From a virus: DNA of 23,707 nucleotides. This document shows, piece by piece, positions 15,373 through 21,726 of the stretch. Each line of letters opens with the position of its first letter. Positions within the stretch are counted from its first letter, which is position 1. The position numbers were made by a program, and so were the translations under genes. Below the pieces are notes generated by a model. That model had not been told where the DNA came from and made no database searches. It was given only the letters and a program-made list of their open reading frames with translations. The stretch spans positions 1 through 23,707 of IMG/VR virus record IMGVR_UViG_3300037842_000663. One strand, 5' to 3'.

Positions 15373-17088
15373 ATGGAAAATAACGCGTTACAAGCAGATT
15401 ATACAAATTGGGTTAAAGGTAAAGACTATCCTGAATTTATGGATGAAATATCTTTAGCTACAATTAGCAAAGGATATTTACTTCCTGGAGAAACAGTTAA
15501 ATCAGCTTATAGAAGAGTTGCAAATGCAGCAGCAACAAGACTTAAAAAACCAGAATTAGGGCCTAAGTTTATGAGAATTATGTGGAATGGTTGGTTAGGT
15601 TTAGCTTCACCTGTAATATCAAATATGGGTACTGATAGAGGCTTACCTATATCATGCTTTGGTGTAGATACACCGGATTCTATACGTGGTATAGGTCTAA
15701 CAAACGCAGAACTAATGAAATTAACAGCATCCGGTGGGGGTGTAGGTATTTCATTAAATCGCATTAGACAACGTGGTGAAGAAATAGCAGGAAATGGTAA
15801 ATCTGAAGGTGTAGTTCCTTGGGCTAAAATTTATGATTCATCAATTATTGCTACTAATCAAGGAAATGTTAGAAGAGGAGCAGCATCCGTTAACTTAGAT
15901 ATTGAACATGGAGATATAGATGAATTTTTACAAATTCGTAGACCTAAAGGTGATCCAAACAGACAATGTTTAAACTTACACCAATGTGTAGTTGTAGGAG
16001 ATTCATTTATGAGAAAATTAGAAGCTAGAGACCCAGAGGCAATGAATAGGTGGGCTACAGTTTTAAAAGCAAGAATGGAAACCGGAGAACCTTATATAAT
16101 GTATAAGGATAATGTTAATAAAGATAATCCTATTGCCTATAGATTAAATAATTTAGATGTAAGTATGACAAATATTTGCTCTGAAATTACATTATTTACA
16201 GATGAAGAACATTCATTCATTTGTTGTTTATCATCAATGAATTTAGCAAAATATGAGGAGTGGAAAGACACAGATGCTGTTGAATTAGCAACTTGGTTTT
16301 TAGATGGTGTAATGCAAGAATTTATTGATAAATCAAATGGTAAAGATTCATTAAGAAGAACTCACTTTCATGCTAAAAAAGGCAGAGCATTAGGTTTAGG
16401 AGTTATGGGGTGGCATACCTTTCTCCAACAAAAAGGACTTCCATTTAACTCAATAGCTTCAACAGCTTGGACACATACAATTTTTAGTAATATTAGAGGA
16501 AAAGCTGAAAAAGCTTCTATGGATTTAGCTAAAGAATATGGAGAGCCACTTTGGTGTAAAGGAACAGGAATGAGAAATACCCATTTATTAGCAGTTGCAC
16601 CCACAGTATCAAATTCAGTTATTGTAGGTGGTATTAGTGCAGGTATTGAACCTCTACCAGCAAATATTTATACCTTCAATGGAGCAAAAGGTACATTTAT
16701 TAGAAAAAATAAATCACTACAAACTATATTAAAAGCAAAAGGTGAAAATAAAGATAAATGGTGGGAGCAAATGCTTCAAGATGATGGATCAGTACAAGGC
16801 TTACCTGATAGTGTTTTAAACCCAGACGAAAAAGAATTATTTTTAACATTTCCTGAGGTAAACCAATTAGAATTAGTTAGGCAAGCAGCTATTAGACAAA
16901 GATACATAGATCAAACCCAATCATTGAATTTATCTTTTGATGTGAATGATTCCCCAAAATGGATCAATCAAGTTCATTTAGAAGGATGGAAATTAGGAAT
17001 CAAAACATTTTATTACCTAAGAACTGACTCAGTAATTAAAGGTGATTTAGGTAGTCGTATGGCTGAGTGTGTAAGTTGTGAAGGATAA
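15373..17088 (+). CDS. nrdA: Ribonucleotide reductase large (alpha) subunit, short form without ATP cone
   Basis: This 571-aa catalytic subunit has the RNR set: C95 in LPISCFGVD (redox partner), N267-C269-E271 in TNICSEI (thiyl radical Cys and its neighbours), C284 in CCLSSMNL (second redox Cys), the tyrosine pair of the radical chain in KTFYYLRTDS, and the C-terminal shuttle CVSCEG (C566, C569). E. coli NrdA is 761 aa with an N-terminal ATP cone; here the protein begins almost directly with the catalytic fold, so the allosteric activity domain is absent. The ORF is intact, so this is a short lineage, not a truncation. It works with the NrdB encoded just upstream to feed phage DNA synthesis. 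The following methyltransferase gene starts 2 bases after its stop. Confidence 0.93.
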   Translation: MENNALQADYTNWVKGKDYPEFMDEISLATISKGYLLPGETVKSAYRRVANAAATRLKKPELGPKFMRIMWNGWLGLASPVISNMGTDRGLPISCFGVDTPDSIRGIGLTNAELMKLTASGGGVGISLNRIRQRGEEIAGNGKSEGVVPWAKIYDSSIIATNQGNVRRGAASVNLDIEHGDIDEFLQIRRPKGDPNRQCLNLHQCVVVGDSFMRKLEARDPEAMNRWATVLKARMETGEPYIMYKDNVNKDNPIAYRLNNLDVSMTNICSEITLFTDEEHSFICCLSSMNLAKYEEWKDTDAVELATWFLDGVMQEFIDKSNGKDSLRRTHFHAKKGRALGLGVMGWHTFLQQKGLPFNSIASTAWTHTIFSNIRGKAEKASMDLAKEYGEPLWCKGTGMRNTHLLAVAPTVSNSVIVGGISAGIEPLPANIYTFNGAKGTFIRKNKSLQTILKAKGENKDKWWEQMLQDDGSVQGLPDSVLNPDEKELFLTFPEVNQLELVRQAAIRQRYIDQTQSLNLSFDVNDSPKWINQVHLEGWKLGIKTFYYLRTDSVIKGDLGSRMAECVSCEG

Positions 17089-17090
17089 AA

Positions 17091-17783
17091 ATGAAAAAAG
17101 AATTATTTAAATACCCAAAAGCTGAAGAGGGAGTTATCGATGATTTCTATAAAGAGATTTTTTATGATAATGAATACAATAGATATGGTGCTAAAGTTCA
17201 AGTTGGTGATATTTGTATAGATTTAGGTGCTTTTGTTGGGATGTTTTCACATTTTGCTTTAACAAGAGGAGCATCTAAAATATACAGTGTAGAAATTAAT
17301 CCTGAAAGTTATAAGTGCTTAGTAGAAAATACTAATACAATCCCAGAAATTAAAACGTTTTTAGGGGAAGTATCTGATAGACATGATGGCAAAAATTTAT
17401 ATAGTGTAGAAGGAATTATAGAAGATAATAATCTTAAATATGTTGATTTTGTTAAAATGGATATAGAATGGGCGGAGTATCCTGTTTTAATAAACATGAA
17501 AGATTCAACATTAAATAAAGTTAAAAAATGGGCTATAGAAATCCATTTAAATTGGTTAAGAGATGGTAAGATTTGGGAACATGGCCCAGATTTTCATCAT
17601 CATAATACCAGCAAATTACTTTATATAATGGATAAATTTTCAACAAACGGATTTAGCATAGCATTAGAGCATGTCCATAAACAACATAATATAATGATGT
17701 TATATGCATGGAAAGAAAAATCAAAAATGAATAATAAAGACCTAGAAGAGGAAGAATTTGATATTTTAACCCAAGCTCATTAA
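17091..17783 (+). CDS. FkbM-family SAM-dependent methyltransferase
   Basis: This 230-aa Rossmann-type methyltransferase has SAM motif I IDLGAFVGMFSHFAL (43-57) and acidic loop VEINPESYKCL (E68), followed by YVDFVKMDIEWAEYPVL (117-133), the FkbM signature in which KxDIEGxE is usual; here Trp replaces Gly. FkbM enzymes O-methylate sugars or other small acceptors. Phage members are frequent in aquatic myoviruses but their substrates are mostly unknown. The gene begins 2 bases after nrdA stops, so it is translationally linked to the nucleotide genes, although its product need not act there. The C-terminus is acidic and Lys/Glu-rich. Modification of host or phage glycans is the default inference. 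Confidence 0.85.
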   Translation: MKKELFKYPKAEEGVIDDFYKEIFYDNEYNRYGAKVQVGDICIDLGAFVGMFSHFALTRGASKIYSVEINPESYKCLVENTNTIPEIKTFLGEVSDRHDGKNLYSVEGIIEDNNLKYVDFVKMDIEWAEYPVLINMKDSTLNKVKKWAIEIHLNWLRDGKIWEHGPDFHHHNTSKLLYIMDKFSTNGFSIALEHVHKQHNIMMLYAWKEKSKMNNKDLEEEEFDILTQAH

Positions 17784-17800
17784 ATAAAGAATTTTAATAC

Positions 17801-17816
17801 ATATTTATAACAAAAC
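17801..17816 (+). promoter_or_regulatory. Candidate late promoter element (ATATTTATAACAAAAC)
   Basis: This is the second copy of the 16-base element seen at 1768-1783, differing in one base. It starts the lysis/membrane module, 36 bases before an ATGGC start. A further partial copy, ATATTTATA, lies at 18143-18151 after the hairpin. The promoter role is inferred from recurrence. Confidence 0.3.
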
Positions 17817-17836
17817 CCATAAAAATTAAATAAAAA

Positions 17837-18088
17837 ATGGCAAAAAAAGCAAAAACAGCAAAAGCTGTTAAAAAAACAGATGAACCCTCTCCAAGTTGGT
17901 TAAAAAGAACATTCAATGTAGTTAAAGATTGGATTGTTGGAAATGGAATTGAAGGAATCTTAGGATTAGTTTTAGGATTATTACTTTGGTCTTTTGGATA
18001 CAAAGTATACGCAGGATTCGCATTTGGTGTATTTGCTACACGAAATTGGGATCTAGCTAAATCATCAATTTTAAAATTAATTAAGTAA
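17837..18088 (+). CDS. Small Lys-rich membrane protein, unknown function
   Basis: This 83-aa protein has a strongly basic, Ala/Lys-rich N-terminus (MAKKAKTAKAVKK), an amphipathic segment SWLKRTFNVVKDWIVGNG, then a hydrophobic Gly/Leu stretch of about 35 residues (ILGLVLGLLLWSFGYKVYAG onward) that could form one long or two short membrane helices. No enzymatic motif is visible. It is the first gene of the lysis/membrane module and is followed by a terminator-like hairpin, so it may be expressed as its own unit. A holin-like or membrane-anchoring structural role is possible; I cannot choose. Confidence 0.7.
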   Translation: MAKKAKTAKAVKKTDEPSPSWLKRTFNVVKDWIVGNGIEGILGLVLGLLLWSFGYKVYAGFAFGVFATRNWDLAKSSILKLIK

Positions 18089-18114
18089 TATAATTTTACA
18101 ATAAAACAATTAAA

Positions 18115-18142
18115 AGAGGGATGCATATTAATGTATCCCTCT
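18115..18142 (+). terminator. Strong hairpin after the small membrane protein gene
   Basis: AGAGGGATGCAT (18115-18126) pairs with ATGTATCCCTCT (18131-18142) over 12 bp with one G-U pair, closing a 4-base ATTA loop. The 3' side is followed by ATATTTATA, not a clean U-tract. On the opposite strand an A-tract precedes it, so it could work weakly in both directions. All neighbours are on the + strand, which favours terminator or mRNA-end function. Confidence 0.65.
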
Positions 18143-18207
18143 ATATTTATACACGAATAGTTTCCCTAAAATGTTGCAAAATGGTACAAAAATTAAAAAA
18201 TCAGATT

Positions 18208-18441
18208 ATGTCTTTTACAAATATATTTAAAGATGACAATACTTACAATGAAAAAACAATTGTAGGTTTTTCTTCATTCGCAGTAATGACAGTTTTTGCG
18301 ATTGTAGACATTATAACGGGTGTGTGGGGGAAAGAATTAATTATTAGTGACACAATTTTTAATTCTTTTTTAATTATGACTTTAGGAAGTTTTGGTATTG
18401 ACGGAGCTACTAAAATTTTCAAAAAAACCAAAACAAAATAG
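18208..18441 (+). CDS. Small membrane protein, putative holin-like
   Basis: This 77-aa protein reads MSFTNIFKDDNTYNEKTIVG at the start and has two hydrophobic segments, FSSFAVMTVFAIVDIITGVW and then FNSFLIMTLGSFGIDGA, with a basic C-terminus (KKTKTK). The topology and its place immediately before the endolysin gene suggest a holin or accessory lysis protein; I recall similar small proteins in flavobacterial phages. I chose 18208 because the in-frame ATG at 18121 lies inside the hairpin and its extra residues look unlike protein. ATG 18181 (adding MVQKLKNQI) remains possible. The endolysin ATG follows 1 base after its stop. Confidence 0.65.
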   Translation: MSFTNIFKDDNTYNEKTIVGFSSFAVMTVFAIVDIITGVWGKELIISDTIFNSFLIMTLGSFGIDGATKIFKKTKTK

Positions 18442-18442
18442 G

Positions 18443-19321
18443 ATGGTATTAAGACTAGGTTCAAAAGGAAGAGATGTTAAAGATTTACAAGAATTTTTAA
18501 AAATTGGAGCTGATGGTATCTTTGGTAAAGGAACAGAAAAAGCAGTTAAAAAATTTCAAAAAGAAAATAAGTTAGTTATTGATGGGGTAGTAGGTCCTAT
18601 CACTTTAGAATTTATGGGTTTAATTAGTACCGATAATTCAGAAACAATGTATAGTGAATCTGACTTAACAATTAATAAATTTTATTTACCAAAAGGAGAG
18701 TATAAAGAAGGCCCAGTCCAACCAGAATATTTATTTTTACACCACACTGCAGGGTGGAATAATCCTTATAGAACAATTGAACATTGGGGACGAGATAATA
18801 GGGGTTGTGTAGCCACAGAATTTGTAGTAGGTGGACAATCAATTAAAGGTAATGACAACAAATATGATGGTGAAGTAGTTCAAGCTTTTCCTGAAGGAAA
18901 TTTTGGTTGGCATTTAGGTAAAAATGGTTCAAGATCTATGCATGTAAATTCTGTAGGTATTGAAGTTAATAATTTTGGTTATTTAAAAGATGGTAAAACT
19001 TATGCGGGAACAATAGCTGATGAGTCTCAAATTATTGAGTTAGATGAAGAGTTTAGAGGATATAAAACATGGCATAAGTACTCAAGCGAACAAATTGAAT
19101 CTTTACGAAAACTTATCATATATATTGCCAATAGAGATAATATTGATGTTAGAGCAGGTCTTCCATCATTAATTAAACAACATGGCGCAAAGGCTTTTGA
19201 ATTTAATTCTGATGCTTATTATGGTAGGGTAAAAGGTTTATGGACACACACAAATACTAGAAAAGATAAATTTGATATGTCACCTCAACCAAAATTATTA
19301 GAAATGTTGATAAATTTATAA
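18443..19321 (+). CDS. Endolysin: peptidoglycan-binding domain plus N-acetylmuramoyl-L-alanine amidase
   Basis: This 292-aa lysin cleaves the bond between MurNAc and the stem peptide. Residues 1 to about 62 form a PG_binding_1 domain (LGSKGRDVKDLQEFLKIGAD, GIFGKGTEKAVKKFQ, VIDGVVGPITLEFMG). From about 92 an amidase_2 (T7 lysozyme/PGRP) domain follows: YLFLHHTAGW gives zinc ligand H100 or H101, and FGWHLGKNGS and NSVGIEVNNFG are family signatures. LWTHTNTRKDKFDMSP provides the second His (H269) and the Asp (D278) at the position of the usual KxDPGP. The start at 18443 is preferred over the in-frame ATG at 18392 because the latter would overlap the holin-like gene and add non-domain residues. 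Holin-like genes lie on either side. Confidence 0.9.
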   Translation: MVLRLGSKGRDVKDLQEFLKIGADGIFGKGTEKAVKKFQKENKLVIDGVVGPITLEFMGLISTDNSETMYSESDLTINKFYLPKGEYKEGPVQPEYLFLHHTAGWNNPYRTIEHWGRDNRGCVATEFVVGGQSIKGNDNKYDGEVVQAFPEGNFGWHLGKNGSRSMHVNSVGIEVNNFGYLKDGKTYAGTIADESQIIELDEEFRGYKTWHKYSSEQIESLRKLIIYIANRDNIDVRAGLPSLIKQHGAKAFEFNSDAYYGRVKGLWTHTNTRKDKFDMSPQPKLLEMLINL

Positions 19322-19325
19322 ATAA

Positions 19326-19739
19326 ATGCAAACAAAAATTACAATAGTGGGAATAACATCATTTTGTACATACCTATGTACATACTTTCTAAATCTATCA
19401 ATGGACAATGCAGAACAGTACTTAGCGGTTGTAGCTGTATTATGGTTAGATGGGATTTTCGGCATTTGGGCTGGAGTAAAAAGAGAAGGATTTAAAACTT
19501 ATAAAGCGTTAAGAATAACAAGAAATACATTCGTATGGTTAGCAATTCTTACTGTTATCCTAATGATAGAAAAAGGATTTACAGGATCAGGTTGGCTATC
19601 AGAGGTAATTATTGTACCGTTTATGGTAATGCAGTTAATAAGTGCCCTTAAAAATGCTTCTGTGGCAGGTTTAATTCAAATCGAACAATTAAATAAAATA
19701 TTAGACCGAATAGATAAGCACAAGGGATTTAGAAACTAA
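19326..19739 (+). CDS. Phage holin family protein
   Basis: This 137-aa membrane protein has about four hydrophobic segments: ITIVGITSFCTYLCTYFL, YLAVVAVLWLDGIFGIWAG, NTFVWLAILTVILMI and WLSEVIIVPFMVMQLISAL. The LDGIFGIWAGVKREGFKTYK segment matches the pattern of the Phage_holin_4 (toxin-secretion/phage-lysis) family, in which an Asp in a membrane helix is followed by Gly-rich turns and a basic loop. The C-terminus is charged (LNKILDRIDKHKGFRN). It starts 4 bases after the endolysin stop and precedes another membrane protein gene by 10 bases, a classical lysis-cassette position. Its product would permeabilise the inner membrane to release the amidase. Confidence 0.8.
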   Translation: MQTKITIVGITSFCTYLCTYFLNLSMDNAEQYLAVVAVLWLDGIFGIWAGVKREGFKTYKALRITRNTFVWLAILTVILMIEKGFTGSGWLSEVIIVPFMVMQLISALKNASVAGLIQIEQLNKILDRIDKHKGFRN

Positions 19740-19749
19740 ACCCCAAAAT

Positions 19750-20910
19750 ATGTTTAAAAATTTTCAACAAAAATTATTTCCATTATTAATAGCATTTTCT
19801 GCTTTGTCAGTAAGTGCATCTGCTGCTTTTTATTCAATAAGTGGCCTTAGTAAATTATTTGCAGGAGCTGCCTTTGCAGTTATTATAATGGCTGCTTCAT
19901 TAGAAATTGCAAAGTTAGTAATAGCATCTCTTCTATATCAATACCGAAAAGGATTACCAAAATTTTTAAAATATTATTTATCTATAGCTTGTGTTGTTTT
20001 AATATTAATAACATCTATGGGTATTTACGGCTTCCTATCAGCAGCATACCAGGAAATAGCCGCTAAAGCAGGAACAATTGATGCTCAAATTGCATTAGTA
20101 GAAGTAAAAAGAGATAATGTTAAAGGTCAATTACTTGTATATAATGAAGAGAAATCATCTATTAATGAGGCTGTGGCTAGTTTACGAAATGGCTTATCTA
20201 CGAATAAAATACAATATACAGACACATTAGGTAATGTAATTACAACAACATCTTCATCCACCCGTAGAGCTTTAGAAAAACAATTAGATCAAGCAATTGA
20301 AAGACAAACTATAATTAATTCTAAAGTAGATGATTTAAATGAAGATTTATTTAAATATGAAACTGAAATAGTAGAAATAAAAACAAGTGATGCTATAACA
20401 AGTGAATTAGGACCCTTAAAATATCTATCAGGATTAACAGGAATCCCAATGGATAGAATTATTAACTATTTATTATTAACTATTATATTTGTATTTGATC
20501 CTCTAGCAATAGCACTTGTAATAGCCGCTAATTATGCTTTTGAAAGAATAAGACCAAATACAAAAAAAAACCTTTACGGGGAAAAAGTAAAAATTGAAGA
20601 AGATGCGGGAGATAGCATTAAAGAAGAAATAGAGGAAAATCTTTGGGACAAACCAGAATCTTGGGATAAATCTATTATCGATGAGGAAGAATCATCTAGT
20701 ATGTATGAACACGCTTATAAATCTCCTATCAAAGAAGAACGCGGGTTACCTGAAGGGTACGCATCTGAAATTGGAGAATTAGAAGAAAAAATAAAAAATA
20801 CCTCAAAAACAAACAAAAGAGGTCCTAGAGGTTTAGTAGCTTTAAATAAAAAGTTAAAAGAACTCAAAGGAAAAAATAATGATGATGACGATTTAGTTAT
20901 TCGTTATTAA
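19750..20910 (+). CDS. Multi-pass membrane protein with central coiled coil, unknown function
   Basis: This 386-aa protein has three N-terminal membrane helices (about 10-30, 38-62, 76-95), a long charged, coiled-coil-prone middle (about 98-215, including EKQLDQAIERQTIINSKVDD), a fourth helix (about 237-262, INYLLLTIIFVFDPLAIALV) and an acidic then basic C-terminal tail. The DPLAIALVIAAN end of helix four is a feature I recall in unnamed membrane proteins of large phages, without known function. It is the last gene of the lysis module and precedes a strong terminator, so it may be an outer-membrane-disrupting (spanin-like) or lysis-timing factor. It lacks a lipobox or a single-pass i-spanin layout, so a spanin is only one option. 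Confidence 0.75.
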   Translation: MFKNFQQKLFPLLIAFSALSVSASAAFYSISGLSKLFAGAAFAVIIMAASLEIAKLVIASLLYQYRKGLPKFLKYYLSIACVVLILITSMGIYGFLSAAYQEIAAKAGTIDAQIALVEVKRDNVKGQLLVYNEEKSSINEAVASLRNGLSTNKIQYTDTLGNVITTTSSSTRRALEKQLDQAIERQTIINSKVDDLNEDLFKYETEIVEIKTSDAITSELGPLKYLSGLTGIPMDRIINYLLLTIIFVFDPLAIALVIAANYAFERIRPNTKKNLYGEKVKIEEDAGDSIKEEIEENLWDKPESWDKSIIDEEESSSMYEHAYKSPIKEERGLPEGYASEIGELEEKIKNTSKTNKRGPRGLVALNKKLKELKGKNNDDDDLVIRY

Positions 20911-20935
20911 AAAAATATCCAACTATATAAGTAAG

Positions 20936-20962
20936 AAAGACGCCTTAATCGGCGTCTTTTTT
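20936..20962 (+). terminator. Intrinsic terminator ending the lysis module
   Basis: AAAGACGCC (20936-20944) pairs perfectly with GGCGTCTTT (20951-20959) over 9 bp with a 6-base loop, and the 3' arm runs into a six-T tract (20957-20962). It lies 26 bases after the membrane protein stop and just before a new promoter. This is the clearest Rho-independent terminator in the window. Confidence 0.9.
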
Positions 20963-20980
20963 ATTTCTATGCGAAAATAT

Positions 20981-21009
20981 TTGGAGAAGCGGGGGAGGGT
21001 TCGTATATT
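20981..21009 (+). promoter_or_regulatory. Promoter TTGGAG-N17-TATATT after the terminator
   Basis: TTGGAG (20981-20986) and TATATT (21004-21009) are 17 bases apart, with TTCG before the -10 and an unusually G-rich spacer. It restarts transcription directly after the terminator. It also settles the start of the next gene: an ATG at 21020 would fall almost on the transcription start. Confidence 0.65.
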
Positions 21010-21046
21010 TACCATGTAAATGAGATTAAAAACAAATAAAGGTTAT

Positions 21047-21322
21047 ATGAATATTAAAAAACAATTGCAAAAAGGTAATGTAAAATTTACAGTTAAAGGT
21101 ATTACTACTTATTGTAAAGGTGATGATGGTAAGTATGGAATGAATCCAAAAATATTTAAAGTTAGTCAAAAGGGTGGTTCTATTCATGCTGAATTTGATG
21201 GTATGAATGTTACTAAATGGGGTCCTACCTGTGTTACATTGTATACATTTGATATGTTAGGTAAAAAATCAGTAGGTAAAATTAATTATAAGGAAATCAA
21301 AATTATTAACCAAAATAAATAA
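21047..21322 (+). CDS. Small unknown protein
   Basis: This 91-aa protein begins MNIKKQLQKGNVKFTVKG and is Lys/Gly-rich with an alternating hydrophobic pattern that suggests a small beta-sheet fold (KFTVKGITTYCKGDD, FKVSQKGGSIHAEFDG, GPTCVTLYTFDM). Net charge is positive. I see no known motif. I chose 21047 because it has an AAAGGTTAT leader typical of this genome, whereas the in-frame ATG at 21020 sits only about 11 bases after the promoter -10. It heads a cluster of small genes and is followed 4 bases later by an acidic microprotein, so the two are probably co-expressed. Nucleic-acid binding is a guess from charge only. Confidence 0.7.
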   Translation: MNIKKQLQKGNVKFTVKGITTYCKGDDGKYGMNPKIFKVSQKGGSIHAEFDGMNVTKWGPTCVTLYTFDMLGKKSVGKINYKEIKIINQNK

Positions 21323-21326
21323 AAAT

Positions 21327-21464
21327 ATGTTTATAGATATTGAAGTATTAGCAGACCAGTGGGAATTAGAGCAAGAATTACTTGCCGAATTACAAGAAGA
21401 ATTATTAGAAAATCCAGGTATTATTATCTCTGAAGAAGGAGAAGAAGACGATCTACCATTTTAA
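21327..21464 (+). CDS. Acidic 45-aa microprotein ending in an SSB-type DDLPF tail
   Basis: The frame encodes 45 residues starting MFIDIEVLADQWELEQ, continuing with a Leu/Glu-rich helix (ELLAELQEELLENPG) and ending EEGEEDDLPF. The last five residues are identical to the end of the gp32-like protein encoded in this window (DDDLPF) and match the SSB C-terminal tip that recruits many replication and repair proteins in bacteria (PF essential, preceded by acids). The rest is acidic and has no OB fold. It starts 4 bases after the preceding stop in an AAAAAT context, so translation is plausible. The role is inferred: a decoy or competitor for SSB-binding proteins. Its small size means the coding call rests on the coherent sequence and location. 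Confidence 0.65.
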   Translation: MFIDIEVLADQWELEQELLAELQEELLENPGIIISEEGEEDDLPF

Positions 21465-21465
21465 T

Positions 21466-21522
21466 ATGAAAGTAAAACTATTAAATATAACTCCTATAAT
21501 AGCAGAATCTTTAAAATGGTAA
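21466..21522 (+). pseudogene. 18-codon stub with a ThyX-like beginning
   Basis: An ATG one base after the preceding stop opens 18 codons, MKVKLLNITPIIAESLKW, then TAA. MKVKLL-x-xTP is how many flavin-dependent thymidylate synthases (ThyX) begin. Nothing downstream in the remaining roughly 65 bases to the next gene continues such a protein, and thyA follows soon after. It may be the remnant of a thyX gene, or a short peptide of no relation. The resemblance is from memory over only ten residues. Confidence 0.25.
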
Positions 21523-21540
21523 AATTTTTTTTAGTTTAAT

Positions 21541-21569
21541 TTGGTTTGCAGTGTTTCTTTTTGTATATT
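21541..21569 (+). promoter_or_regulatory. Promoter TTGGTT-N17-TATATT before the thymidylate synthase unit
   Basis: TTGGTT (21541-21546) and TATATT (21564-21569) are 17 bases apart with TTTG before the -10. Its hexamers are identical to those before the DNA polymerase gene. The next ATG (21589) carries the AAAAGTTATG context, giving a leader of about 12 nt. Confidence 0.7.
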
Positions 21570-21588
21570 ATACACAAATTAAAAAGTT

Positions 21589-21726
21589 ATGAGTATAAAA
21601 AATGAGGAACTTATCCTTAAAGAAATCTCTAAACTTCGCCCCTTAAATTATAATAGATTTATGTGGTGGCGTCGTTTTGATCAAAAGAAAAGACCATTAG
21701 ATAATAAAACACCACGAAAAATATGA
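21589..21726 (+). CDS. Small basic protein coupled to thyA, unknown function
   Basis: This 45-aa product starts MSIKNEELILKEISKLRPLN and contains an aromatic/basic patch, YNRFMWWRRF, followed by a Lys/Arg-rich tail. Its TGA overlaps the thyA ATG in an ATGA, so the two genes are translationally coupled, and it is the first gene after a strong promoter with the standard leader AAAAGTTATG. No homologous family comes to mind. It may be a small regulator or partner protein, or mainly a translational leader for thyA. Confidence 0.55.
   Translation: MSIKNEELILKEISKLRPLNYNRFMWWRRFDQKKRPLDNKTPRKI

Noticed and set aside
15373-17088. Truncated or broken nrdA because of its 571-aa length
   Set aside because: All catalytic residues and the C-terminal CVSCEG are present and the start is well placed, so it is a short form and not a pseudogene.
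17801-17809. T4-type late promoter (TATAAATA) on the minus strand
   Set aside because: The box reads correctly only on the minus strand, where no gene follows; the + strand element is treated as a separate candidate instead.
18121-18207. N-terminal extension of the small holin-like protein from ATG 18121
   Set aside because: The start codon lies within the stem of the 18115-18142 hairpin and the added residues (MHINVSLYIYTR onward) are not part of the conserved-looking protein.
18392-18442. Earlier start for the endolysin
   Set aside because: It overlaps the upstream gene in another frame, and the PG-binding domain begins right after the ATG at 18443.
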